Below, in pieces: positions 42,914 through 50,446 of a DNA stretch of 64,000 bases (the first letter of the stretch is position 1; every line of letters starts with the position of its first letter). Below the pieces are notes generated by a model, which was not told where the DNA came from, did not search any database, and was given only the letters and a program-made list of their open reading frames with translations. The position numbers were made by a program, and so were the translations under genes. The DNA lies in contig NC_013740.1 of the NCBI RefSeq assembly GCF_000025305.1, positions 310,001-374,000 on the forward strand, in the 5' to 3' direction. Source of the DNA: Acidaminococcus fermentans DSM 20731. Its GTDB lineage: Bacteria > Bacillota > Negativicutes > Acidaminococcales > Acidaminococcaceae.

Positions 42914-43048
42914 TTGACACAGGTCATGGGTATACTGATAACCGTAACAGGGATTACCCCTCCTTGTTACATCTTCCCCATCAAATCATCATAAACAACT
43001 TCCTTTCAAGGAAAAAGCCTTCTGCTTCCCCAGCAGAAGGCTTTTTCC
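42914..43048 (+). ncRNA. Candidate small RNA between unknown gene and LysR gene
   Basis: TTGACA (42914-42919), 17 bases and GATAAC (42937-42942) form a plausible promoter with no gene behind it. About 100 bases later lies the strong terminator at 43010-43048. The presumed RNA begins near 42949 and contains GTAACA/TGTTAC arms. No reading frame of note. It would be antisense only to the LysR 3' region. Confidence 0.4.
43010..43048. terminator. Bidirectional terminator
   Basis: GGAAAAAGCCTTCTGCT pairs perfectly with AGCAGAAGGCTTTTTCC. The A- and T-runs allow function in both directions, serving the LysR gene on the minus strand. Confidence 0.9.
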
Positions 43049-43062
43049 GTATGGTACGGTTT

Positions 43063-43944
43063 TTACGGTTTTTCAATGGTTCCATGTTCCTGGGCAAATT
43101 CCAGGAAGGTCCGGATGGTTTCATTTTCCAGGGCACTATTCTGCCACAGCATCTCGATTTCATAATAGAGAGGCGGGGTCAGGGAAAGAGGAACCAGGTC
43201 CGGTTCCCGTTCCGCCACTGCACGGTACAGGAATCCGCCGGCCACTCCGCTGCGAAGCAGCTGGATCTTGGTGTAAAGCTGGGAGGTGGACCACTGGATC
43301 CGGGGGGTGCAGTGATCCTGGTGGAACCGTTCCAGGACCGTTTCCCTGAATTTCTGGCTGTTTTCGATTTCCACCAGATCCTCCTGGGCCAGCTGGGGAA
43401 TGGAAATGGCCGTTTCCCGGGCCAGGGGATGGCTGCGGCTGACACAGTAGACAATTTCGCAGTGTTTCATGGCACGGGTGGCCATGTCATCCTGGTCCGC
43501 TCCCTTGCCGCTGACAATGGCAATGTCGATCCGGCCATCCTGGAGGGCTTTCCGCAGGGAAAGGGAGTTTCCGTGATGGAGTTCCAGCCGGATTTCCGGA
43601 TGCTTTCTGTGGAAAAGAGCCAGAAAGGGGATTTCCAGGGCTTCCATCATGGGGGGCAGTCCCACCCGGATGGAGGTGTTTTTCTTCTGGAGACGGGTCA
43701 TATCATCGGCAATCTGATTGGCCTTCTGGAGCAGTTCTTCCACTTCCAGAGAAAAATAGGATCCTTCCGTGGTGAGCACCAGCTTTTTGTGGGACCGCTT
43801 GAACAGCTTCAGGCCAAATTCCTCTTCCAGTTCCCGGATGGCCGCCGAAACAGCAGGTTGGGATATGTGAAGTTCTTCCGCTGCCTTGGTGATGCTGTGC
43901 TGACGGCAGACCTCCTGAAAATAGCGCAATTGATGTAATTTCAT
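43063..43944 (-). CDS. LysR-family transcriptional regulator
   Basis: A 293-aa LysR-type regulator: N-terminal winged helix-turn-helix (MKLHQLRYFQEVCRQHSITKAAEEL, SQPAVSAAIRELEEEFG, residues 1-60) and a type-2 periplasmic-binding effector domain (about 90-290). The start follows GGGAGGAACATCC. Its own promoter overlaps a perfect inverted repeat TTGTATA-N5-TATACAA at 44018. Target unknown; it is divergent from bioY, with 272 bases between. Confidence 0.92.
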   Translation of the reverse strand: MKLHQLRYFQEVCRQHSITKAAEELHISQPAVSAAIRELEEEFGLKLFKRSHKKLVLTTEGSYFSLEVEELLQKANQIADDMTRLQKKNTSIRVGLPPMMEALEIPFLALFHRKHPEIRLELHHGNSLSLRKALQDGRIDIAIVSGKGADQDDMATRAMKHCEIVYCVSRSHPLARETAISIPQLAQEDLVEIENSQKFRETVLERFHQDHCTPRIQWSTSQLYTKIQLLRSGVAGGFLYRAVAEREPDLVPLSLTPPLYYEIEMLWQNSALENETIRTFLEFAQEHGTIEKP

Positions 43945-44017
43945 GGATGTTCCTCCCAACCTGGGGGTACAGCCAGGACAAAAATATCCTGTACTTCCTA
44001 CCCAGTAATGTCTTGTA

Positions 44018-44036
44018 TTGTATACATTATATACAA
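44018..44036. promoter_or_regulatory. Inverted repeat TTGTATA-N5-TATACAA
   Basis: Perfect seven-base arms, spacer CATTA. Read on the minus strand, the centre contains TATAAT, the likely -10 box of the LysR gene, so the bound protein should block that promoter. The arms match the TTGTATACAA sites at 31547 and 31958. Confidence 0.7.
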
Positions 44037-44147
44037 AATAGTCGGGAAAAATAACAGCAGGTTCACTTATGATTATTATAAAAGAAATAGATAATTCCAA
44101 AAGAAAGAAATTTGTAGGAAAAACAACGGTGCAAAAAGACGATCCCT

Positions 44148-44156
44148 GTTATAATA
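44148..44156 (+). promoter_or_regulatory. Extended -10 box before bioY
   Basis: TGTTATAAT at 44148-44156, about 60 bases before bioY; no good -35 box. No BirA-type operator (TTGTTAACC-like) is visible, although a short AACAACGG lies nearby. Confidence 0.5.
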
Positions 44157-44216
44157 GAAAAGATATCACCGTCCTTTCCTCTGCTTTTTCGAGAAGGGAC
44201 ACAAGGAGAGAAGTAC

Positions 44217-44777
44217 ATGAAGGAAAACCATGCACCGTTGGCCCTTTGCGGCTTGTTTACGGCTCTGATGGCCGTGGGAGCGTTCATCCATATCATGGTA
44301 CCCCTGGGAATCTGGCAGGTGACCATTTCCCTGCAGATTTTTGTGGCCGTGCTGGCAGGTCTTTTCCTGGGCCGCCGGCTGGGGTTCCTCAGCGTCCTGG
44401 CCTATCTGGTCCTGGGGCTGGCAGGGCTGCCGGTCTTTGCCCATGGCGGGGGACTGGGGTATCTGATGAAGCCCACTTTTGGCTTTCTGCTGGGGTTTCC
44501 CTGTGCGGCCTGGATGACCGGTCTGCTGGCGGGCAATCCGTCCCGGGCCGGGCTGAAACGGCTGCTGGGGGCAGCCTTTGGCGGAGAAATGGTCTACTAT
44601 GCCTGCGGGCTGGTCTATTATGATGTGATGTTCAATCTGGTGCTCCAGAATACCGGAGGCATCGGACTGGTACGGCTGCTGGAGATCTGGTTCCTGAGTA
44701 CGGTGCTGCCGGATTGGGTCCTTTGTGCCCTGGCCGTCCTGGTCTATCGGAAGCTGGCACCCATGGTAAGGAGATAA
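44217..44777 (+). CDS. bioY: Biotin transporter BioY
   Basis: The S-component of an energy-coupling-factor transporter that binds biotin in the membrane. The 186-aa protein has about six spans and the family segments GIWQVTISLQIFVAVLAGLFLG, GGGLGYLMKPTFGFLLGF and GGEMVYYACGLVYY. The ATG follows AAGGAGA. ECF ATPases are not in the window. It lies one base before hemC and may be transcribed with the tetrapyrrole genes. Confidence 0.93.
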   Translation: MKENHAPLALCGLFTALMAVGAFIHIMVPLGIWQVTISLQIFVAVLAGLFLGRRLGFLSVLAYLVLGLAGLPVFAHGGGLGYLMKPTFGFLLGFPCAAWMTGLLAGNPSRAGLKRLLGAAFGGEMVYYACGLVYYDVMFNLVLQNTGGIGLVRLLEIWFLSTVLPDWVLCALAVLVYRKLAPMVRR

Positions 44778-44778
44778 G

Positions 44779-45645
44779 ATGAAAAAACTGATTGTGGCCA
44801 CCCGGGGCAGCCGCCTTGCCCTGGCACAGACCCATATTGTATGCCGGCTCCTGGAGGAAGCGGGGGTGGAGACGGAAATCCGGACCATCACCACGGCCGG
44901 GGACCGGGACCGGATCCATGCTCTGGTGAAAATCGGCGGCCGGGGGATCTTCGTCCGGGAAATCGAACGGGAACTGCTCAGCGGCGAAGCGGATATCGCC
45001 GTCCACAGTGCCAAGGATCTTCCCTACCAGCTGGCGTCCGGGCTGGTGATCGCCGGGACGCCTTCACAGGCGGATCCCCGGGATGCCCTGGTGCTGCTGA
45101 AGGAACGGAAACTGGAAGCGGGCTCCGTGGTGGGGACCGGGAGTCCCCGGCGGATCCGGGAAATCAGCCGGGTGCTGCCGGAACTGGTTTTCCGGGATAT
45201 CCGGGGCAATGTGACCACCCGGCTCCACAAACTGGAACGGGGAGAATATGATGCCATTGTGCTGGCCATGGCCGGTATCCAACGGCTGGCCCTGGATATG
45301 GAACAGTTCCAGATCAGACCTCTTTCCACGGAGCAGGTGATCCCGGCCGGCTGTCAGGGCATCATCGGAGTGGAATGCCGGCAGAAGGACCGGGAACTGG
45401 TCCGGCTGCTCCAGCAGATATCCGATCCGGAAACCTGGCGGCGGTTCCAGTGGGAGCGGCAGCTGTTCACCAGCATGAAAGTGGACTGTTCCCGTCCGGT
45501 GGGAATCCACTGCCGGCTGCTGAAAAGCGGCCGGATGGAACTGCTGGCCATGGTGGACGGGAAACGGGCCCGGCGGCTGGGAATGGAGAAAGAAGGGAAG
45601 GCCCTGTGTGCTTCCCTGAAGGAGGAACTGTATGACCGAAAATAA
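44779..45645 (+). CDS. hemC: Porphobilinogen deaminase (hydroxymethylbilane synthase)
   Basis: HemC polymerises four porphobilinogens on a dipyrromethane cofactor. The 288-aa protein has RGSRLALAQ, the catalytic loop AVHSAKDLP (near residues 74-82), SPRRIREI and CQGIIGVECR. The cofactor cysteine lies in MKVDCSRPVG (near 238). It is slightly shorter than the usual 300-315 aa at the C-terminus. It overlaps the next gene by 14 bases. Confidence 0.94.
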   Translation: MKKLIVATRGSRLALAQTHIVCRLLEEAGVETEIRTITTAGDRDRIHALVKIGGRGIFVREIERELLSGEADIAVHSAKDLPYQLASGLVIAGTPSQADPRDALVLLKERKLEAGSVVGTGSPRRIREISRVLPELVFRDIRGNVTTRLHKLERGEYDAIVLAMAGIQRLALDMEQFQIRPLSTEQVIPAGCQGIIGVECRQKDRELVRLLQQISDPETWRRFQWERQLFTSMKVDCSRPVGIHCRLLKSGRMELLAMVDGKRARRLGMEKEGKALCASLKEELYDRK

Positions 45646-47101
45646 AGGCCCGGCAGGCGAAGTGTGGCTGGTGGGAGCCGGCTGCGGCAGGGGTCTGCTG
45701 ACCCGGGAAGGGCGGGAAACCCTGGCCCGGGCCCACACCGTGCTGTACGATGCCCTGGTGCCCCTGGACGGACTCCGGGAAATCAATCCCCGGGCGGAAT
45801 GGCTGCCGGTGGGCAAACGCAGCGGCCGTCACAGCATGGATCAGGAGTCCATCAACGGTCTGCTGATCCGGAAGGCCCGGGAAGGGAAGATGGTGGTGCG
45901 GCTGAAAGGCGGGGACAGCTTCGTCTTTGGCCGGGGCGGGGAGGAAGCCCTGGCGCTCCAGGCCGCGGGGATTTCCTGGCATGTGGTGCCCGGTGTCAGT
46001 TCTTCCATTGCCGTGCCGGAACATTTCGGGATTCCGGTGACCCACCGGGGGCTGGCCCGGTCCTTTACCGTGGTCACCGGCCACACCCGGGACGGGCAGG
46101 AAGAGGACTGGCAGGCCCTGGCCCGGCTGCAGGGGACTCTGGTTTTCCTGATGGGGCTGGAACGGCTGGAAACCATCTGCCGCCGGCTGATCCTGGAAGG
46201 AAAGGCACCGGATACACCGGCCAGCATCCTGTGCGGGGGATACACTTCTCAGGAAATCCGCCTCGACGGGACCCTGGCGGATCTGCCGGAAAAAGCCCGG
46301 GCTCAGGGAGCCTTTGCCCCGGCCATTATCCTGGTGGGTCCTGTAGCCGGATTGGGACTTCGGCCTGCCCGGGAAGACGATCCGGAAAAGATCCTGGTCA
46401 CCGGGACCCCGGTATTTTGCGGAGAAGTGGCCAGAGCCCTGGCGTCGGTTGGAAAAACGGTCACGGAACTGCCCATCCTGGAGCTGGAACCCTTGTTCCA
46501 GAATATCCCGGAAGATTTTGACCGGTATGGCTGGCTGGTCTTTACCAGCCGGAACGGGGTCCGGCTGTTTTTCCGCTGGTTCCGGTCTGCCCGGCAGGAT
46601 TTCCGGCGGTTGGGACAGGTGCGGTTTGCCTGTATCGGCCAGGGTACGGCGGAAGAACTGGCTGATCAGGGATTCCAGGCGGATCTGATGCCGGAGGTGT
46701 TTACGGCGGAAGACCTGGGACGGCTTCTGGGAGAAACCCTGGAAGCCGGGGACCGCTGTCTTCTGCTCCGGGCGGAAGAAGGATCCCCGGATCTGGTCCG
46801 GGAACTGGACAGGGCGGGACGGAAATACCGGGATGTGCCTCTTTACCGGATCCGTACCCGGAAAATCCTGACCGGGGCGGAAACCCGCCTGGCACCTCAG
46901 GTGATGATCTTTGGCAGCGGCCGGGGGGTCCGGGAGTTTTTCCGGCGGTTTACCCTGGCTCCGGAAACCAGGGTGCTGTGCATCGGACCGGTTACGGCCC
47001 GGGCTGCCCGGGAAGCCGGATGCAGCCAGGTGGAAACGGCGGCCATCCATTCGGCGGCCGGCATCCGGGATGCTCTGGAAAAGAAAGGAAGCCGGCCATG
47101 A
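45632..47101 (+). CDS. Fused uroporphyrinogen-III methyltransferase and synthase
   Basis: A 489-aa fusion. The N-terminal part (about residues 1-245) is a SAM-dependent uroporphyrinogen-III C-methyltransferase (CobA/SirA type): VRLKGGDSFVFGRGGEE, PGVSSSIAVPEHFGIPVTHR and GHTRDGQEEDW are visible. The usual GAGPGDxxLLT loop reads GAGCGRGLLT. The C-terminal part (about 250-489) is a HemD-type synthase (LVFTSRNGVRLFF, GQGTAEELADQGF). Together they convert hydroxymethylbilane to precorrin-2, the branch to sirohaem and cobalamin. Confidence 0.93.
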   Translation: MTENKGPAGEVWLVGAGCGRGLLTREGRETLARAHTVLYDALVPLDGLREINPRAEWLPVGKRSGRHSMDQESINGLLIRKAREGKMVVRLKGGDSFVFGRGGEEALALQAAGISWHVVPGVSSSIAVPEHFGIPVTHRGLARSFTVVTGHTRDGQEEDWQALARLQGTLVFLMGLERLETICRRLILEGKAPDTPASILCGGYTSQEIRLDGTLADLPEKARAQGAFAPAIILVGPVAGLGLRPAREDDPEKILVTGTPVFCGEVARALASVGKTVTELPILELEPLFQNIPEDFDRYGWLVFTSRNGVRLFFRWFRSARQDFRRLGQVRFACIGQGTAEELADQGFQADLMPEVFTAEDLGRLLGETLEAGDRCLLLRAEEGSPDLVRELDRAGRKYRDVPLYRIRTRKILTGAETRLAPQVMIFGSGRGVREFFRRFTLAPETRVLCIGPVTARAAREAGCSQVETAAIHSAAGIRDALEKKGSRP

Positions 47102-47676
47102 GTTATTTTCCCCTGATGATCCAATTGGACCAGGCACCGGTGCTGCTGGTGGGAGGCGGCCGGACCGCTTTCCACAAGGCCCGGATCCTGGTGGATTTCG
47201 GGGCCTGTGTCCGGGTGGTGGCGCCGGAGGTGCTGCCGGAACTGGAACAGCTGCCGGTCCAGGTGGAGCGGCGTCCTTTTTCCGGGGCGGACCTGGAACA
47301 GTCGGACTGGACCCTGGTGGTGGCGGCTACGGACTGCCGGACGGTGAACGGGCAGGTCAGCCGCCTCTGCCGGCAGAGACGGATCCCGGTGAATGTGGTG
47401 GATGATCCGGAACTTTGTTCTTTCTATTTCCCGGCGCTGCTCCGGGAGGGGGAAGTGGTCTGTGCCGTCAGCAGCGGCGGACGGAGCCCCCTTGTGACCC
47501 AGTATGTAAAGGAGAAGATCCGCCAGGTGCTTCCGGCCGGCCTGGGATGGATCAATGAGCAGATGGGAGCCTTCCGGAAACAGCTGAAAGGGGAAGAAAC
47601 GAATCCGGACAAACGGAAAAAACGGCTCCAGGACAAGCTACGGTCCCTGTTGGAGAGCCAGGAACACACTCTGTAA
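47098..47676 (+). CDS. Precorrin-2 dehydrogenase / sirohydrochlorin ferrochelatase (Met8/CysG-N type)
   Basis: Oxidises precorrin-2 to sirohydrochlorin and may insert iron. The 192-aa protein has the NAD-binding GGGRTAFHKARIL (residues 20-32), VVAATDCRTVNGQV and NVVDDPELCSFYFPALL with the family aspartate region. The ATG at 47098 overlaps the fusion gene stop. Last gene of the tetrapyrrole run; hemA, hemB and hemL are not in the window. Confidence 0.92.
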   Translation: MSYFPLMIQLDQAPVLLVGGGRTAFHKARILVDFGACVRVVAPEVLPELEQLPVQVERRPFSGADLEQSDWTLVVAATDCRTVNGQVSRLCRQRRIPVNVVDDPELCSFYFPALLREGEVVCAVSSGGRSPLVTQYVKEKIRQVLPAGLGWINEQMGAFRKQLKGEETNPDKRKKRLQDKLRSLLESQEHTL

Positions 47677-47716
47677 AAGAAAATAGTAGAAATGGAAAAA
47701 TATTTTCCAGAAAGAC

Positions 47717-47744
47717 TTGCATTATTTTAACAGTCTGCTATAAT
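47717..47744 (+). promoter_or_regulatory. Promoter of the rubrerythrin gene
   Basis: TTGCAT (47717-47722), a 16-base spacer and extended -10 TGCTATAAT (47736-47744). Confidence 0.8.
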
Positions 47745-47756
47745 AATAACCGTAAG

Positions 47757-47771
47757 AGATAACTACTATCA
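47757..47771. promoter_or_regulatory. Fur/PerR-like box
   Basis: AGATAACTACTATCA agrees with the Fur consensus TGATAATNATTATCA at 11 of 14 defined positions and with the PerR consensus at about 9. It lies just after the expected start of transcription. A hairpin (AGTTCCTT/AAGGAACC) follows in the leader. Confidence 0.5.
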
Positions 47772-47823
47772 ATAAATACCAGTTCCTTAAAAAGGAACCG
47801 GATATTCAGGGGAGGAAAATCGT

Positions 47824-48372
47824 ATGAAAAAATTCATTTGCAGAGTGTGCGGTTATGTGTATGAAGGGGACGAAGCTCCGGAAAAATGCCCGCAGTGCGG
47901 CGCCCCGAAAGATAAATTCGATGAACTGAAAGAAGGCGTAAAGGAATACGCTGATGAACACGTGGTTGGCGTTGCCAAGGGCGTGGATGAACGGGTGCTG
48001 GAAGGCCTGCGTCAGCACTTCACTGGTGAATGCTCCGAAGTGGGCATGTACCTGGCCATGAGCCGTGTGGCTGACCGGGAAGGGTATCCGGAAGTGGCGG
48101 AAGCCTACAAACGGATCGCTTTCGAAGAAGCGGAACACGCTGCCAAATTCGCTGAACTGCTGGGCGAAGTGGTCACCGACAGCACCAAGAAGAACCTGGA
48201 AATGCGGGCTGCCGCCGAACAGGGTGCCTGCGCCGGCAAGAAGGAAATCGCCACCCTGGCCAAACAGCTGGGCTACGATGCCATCCATGACACCGTCCAT
48301 GAAATGGCCAAGGACGAAGCCCGTCACGGCCGTGTATTCGATGGTCTGCTGGCCCGTTACTTCGCAAAATAA
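47824..48372 (+). CDS. Rubrerythrin with N-terminal rubredoxin domain
   Basis: Reduces hydrogen peroxide in anaerobes. The 182-aa protein has the rubredoxin part first (C6, C9, C22 and C25) and the di-iron four-helix domain second (about residues 45-182; glutamates and histidine in [37 protein letters not shown]). This is the reverse order of classical rubrerythrin. CGT-rich codon use suggests strong expression. Single gene between its promoter and a terminator. Confidence 0.95.
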   Translation: MKKFICRVCGYVYEGDEAPEKCPQCGAPKDKFDELKEGVKEYADEHVVGVAKGVDERVLEGLRQHFTGECSEVGMYLAMSRVADREGYPEVAEAYKRIAFEEAEHAAKFAELLGEVVTDSTKKNLEMRAAAEQGACAGKKEIATLAKQLGYDAIHDTVHEMAKDEARHGRVFDGLLARYFAK

Positions 48373-48380
48373 AAAAGACA

Positions 48381-48415
48381 AAAAGGGGCTGTTGCGTGGG
48401 CAACAGCCCCTTTTT
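48381..48415 (+). terminator. GCTGTTGC-family terminator after rubrerythrin
   Basis: AAAAGGGGCTGTTGC pairs perfectly with GCAACAGCCCCTTTT around GTGG, followed by more T. Confidence 0.92.
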
Positions 48416-48459
48416 CTATGGTACAATGAAAGGAAAATGCTGGATGAGGGGGAAATGAC

Positions 48460-49089
48460 ATGCAGGAAGCACTGAGAAGACGGAATGAACTGCTGGCCCA
48501 GGTGGCGATCCGGGGGCTGGCATCCCGGAACATGAAGGGATACTATGCCGCCAATGTGGAAGAAGCGGTGCAGAAGGCCCTGGAACTGATTCCCCAGGGC
48601 AGTGTGGTGACCATGGGGGGCAGTACCACCGTACGGGAAAGCGGCCTGGTGGAACGGCTGAAGGCGGGGAACTGGACGTTCATCGACCGGGAGGAATATC
48701 CCTCCCGGCGTCCGGCCCATCTGAAAGCCTATGATGCGGACTGGTATCTGGCCAGCTGCAACGCCATGACCCGGGACGGGATCCTGGTGAACATCGACGG
48801 CAACGGGAACCGGGTATCCGCCATTTCCTACGGGCCCCATCACGTGCTGTTCCTGGTGAGCCTGAACAAGGTGTGCTCCAGCCTGGAAACGGCCCTGGAC
48901 CGGGCGGAGAATACGGCGGCTGCAGTCTGCGCCCAGAAGTTCGACATCCAGACTCCCTGCCGGACCACCGGGTTCTGTTCCCACTGCAAAGCGCCGGAAA
49001 CCCGTTGCTGTGAAATCCTCATTACCCGGTACGCCCGGCACCCGGAGCGGATCCATGTGATCCTGGTCAATGACCAATTGGGGTTCTGA
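48460..49089 (+). CDS. LUD domain protein (LutC-like)
   Basis: A 209-aa protein of the lactate-utilisation LUD family (DUF162). Visible: VTMGGSTTVRESGL (residues 49-62), YLASCNAMTRDGILVNIDGNGNRVSAI and GPHHVLFLVSLNKV. A cysteine-rich tail (TPCRTTGFCSHC, ETRCCE) is typical of stand-alone members. LutA and LutB are not neighbours, so lactate oxidation cannot be assumed. An extended -10 TGGTACAAT lies at 48419-48427. Confidence 0.85.
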   Translation: MQEALRRRNELLAQVAIRGLASRNMKGYYAANVEEAVQKALELIPQGSVVTMGGSTTVRESGLVERLKAGNWTFIDREEYPSRRPAHLKAYDADWYLASCNAMTRDGILVNIDGNGNRVSAISYGPHHVLFLVSLNKVCSSLETALDRAENTAAAVCAQKFDIQTPCRTTGFCSHCKAPETRCCEILITRYARHPERIHVILVNDQLGF

Positions 49090-49095
49090 CAGGAG

Positions 49096-49139
49096 AAGAG
49101 AACGGAAGTTGGCGGACCAACCACTCCGTTCTCTTTTTT
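49096..49139 (+). terminator. Terminator before citC
   Basis: GAGAACGGA pairs with TCCGTTCTC, followed by TTTTTTG. A TATAAT at 49144-49149 is a candidate -10 box for citC. Confidence 0.88.
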
Positions 49140-49180
49140 GTGATATAATGATAGGACTTTGAAACCTGAAGGAGACCAGA

Positions 49181-50227
49181 ATGTCTGATTATTTTATTTC
49201 CCAAGTATATCCTTCCGACAAGCGGACCAATGCCCAGGTGGATGCCTTGCTGGAGCAGGAGGGGATCCGCCGGGATGCCAACCTGGATTATACCTGTGTG
49301 ATGTTCGACAATGACTACCATGCCATTGCCACCGGCAGCTGTTTCGGCAACACCCTGCGCTGCATGGCCGTGGACCATCATCACCAGGGAGAAGGGCTGA
49401 TGAATGAAATCGTTTCCCACCTGGTCCAATACCAGTATGAACGGGGCAACCTCCATCTTTTCCTCTATACCAAATGCAGTTCCGCCAAATTTTTCGGCGA
49501 TCTGGGATTCTATGAGATCGCCCGGATCGAAGACCAGATCGTCTTTATGGAAAACCGGAAGGACGGCTTTTCCAGTTACCTGGACAATCTGGCCCGGAGC
49601 CGGGTGGAAGCGCCCAAAGTGGCAGCCATTGTCATGAACGCCAATCCCTTTACCCTGGGGCACCAGTATCTGGTGGAAAAAGCCGCGGCGGAAAATGATC
49701 TGGTCCATCTGTTCATGGTCAGCGAGGATGCCAGCCTGTTCCCCTATGCCGTGCGGAAACAGCTGATCCAGGAGGGCACCCGCCATCTGTCCAATCTCCG
49801 GTATCATGACAGCGGCCCCTACATCATCAGCCAGGCTACCTTCCCCAGCTATTTCCAGAAGGATGCGGAAGCGGTGATCGCCAGCCATGCCAATCTGGAT
49901 CTGGCCATCTTTACCAAAATCGCCCATCGGCTGGGCATTACCGTCCGGTATGTGGGGGAAGAGCCCACCAGTGTGGTGACCGGCCTGTACAACCAGGTGA
50001 TGCAGCGGCGGCTGCCGGAAGCCGGCATCCAGTGCATCGTGGTGCCCCGCCGGGAAGAACAGGGCCAGGTGGTCAGTGCATCCATCGTCCGGAAGGCGCT
50101 CCAGGAAGGGAACTGGGCACTGGTCCGGGAACAGGTGCCTGCCACCACCCTGGAATTCCTCCAGAGCGAGGCTGCCCGTCCCATCCTGGAACGGATCCGG
50201 AAAGAGCAGGACGTGGTCCACTATTAA
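49181..50227 (+). CDS. citC: [Citrate (pro-3S)-lyase] ligase
   Basis: Activates citrate lyase by acetylating its prosthetic group with ATP and acetate. The 348-aa protein has an N-terminal GNAT-like part (about residues 20-130) and a C-terminal cytidylyltransferase-like part with MNANPFTLGHQYLVEKAA (HxGH-type motif near 153) and VVSASIVRKAL. citD, citE and citF are absent nearby, so it is an orphan gene acting on a lyase encoded elsewhere, or on a related lyase. Confidence 0.9.
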   Translation: MSDYFISQVYPSDKRTNAQVDALLEQEGIRRDANLDYTCVMFDNDYHAIATGSCFGNTLRCMAVDHHHQGEGLMNEIVSHLVQYQYERGNLHLFLYTKCSSAKFFGDLGFYEIARIEDQIVFMENRKDGFSSYLDNLARSRVEAPKVAAIVMNANPFTLGHQYLVEKAAAENDLVHLFMVSEDASLFPYAVRKQLIQEGTRHLSNLRYHDSGPYIISQATFPSYFQKDAEAVIASHANLDLAIFTKIAHRLGITVRYVGEEPTSVVTGLYNQVMQRRLPEAGIQCIVVPRREEQGQVVSASIVRKALQEGNWALVREQVPATTLEFLQSEAARPILERIRKEQDVVHY

Positions 50228-50236
50228 GGGCCCGTC

Positions 50237-50265
50237 TTGCATTTCCCTACTGTATTTGTTATAAT
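50237..50265 (+). promoter_or_regulatory. Promoter of the SAM riboswitch-metK unit
   Basis: TTGCAT (50237-50242), a 17-base spacer and TATAAT (50260-50265). Confidence 0.8.
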
Positions 50266-50287
50266 TACAAAGCTAAATCGAATACAG

Positions 50288-50430
50288 CTCATCAAGAGTG
50301 GCGGAGGGAATGGCCCTATGAAACCACAGCAACCATGGCCTGTGGCCAACGGTGCTAATTCCTGCAATGCGGTTTGTCGATTGTAAGATGAGAGTCCTAT
50401 AAGTGCTCTCATTTTGGGAGTATTTTTTTT
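50288..50430 (+). ncRNA. SAM-I riboswitch (S box) with terminator
   Basis: The aptamer has P1 CTCATC (50288-50293) with GATGAG (50387-50392), the conserved AAGAGTGGCGGAGGGA, GCAACC and GGTGCTAATTCC. Expression platform: ATGAGAG (50388-50394) can pair with CTCTCAT (50406-50412) as antiterminator. When SAM holds P1 closed, TGCTCTC (50404-50410) pairs with GGGAGTA (50416-50422) ahead of eight T, ending transcription before metK. Confidence 0.95.
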
Positions 50431-50446
50431 GTGCAAGGAGGAAACA

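Noticed and set aside
44113-44130. BirA biotin operator upstream of bioY
   Set aside because: Only AACAACGG is seen, without the paired TTGT half at the right distance.
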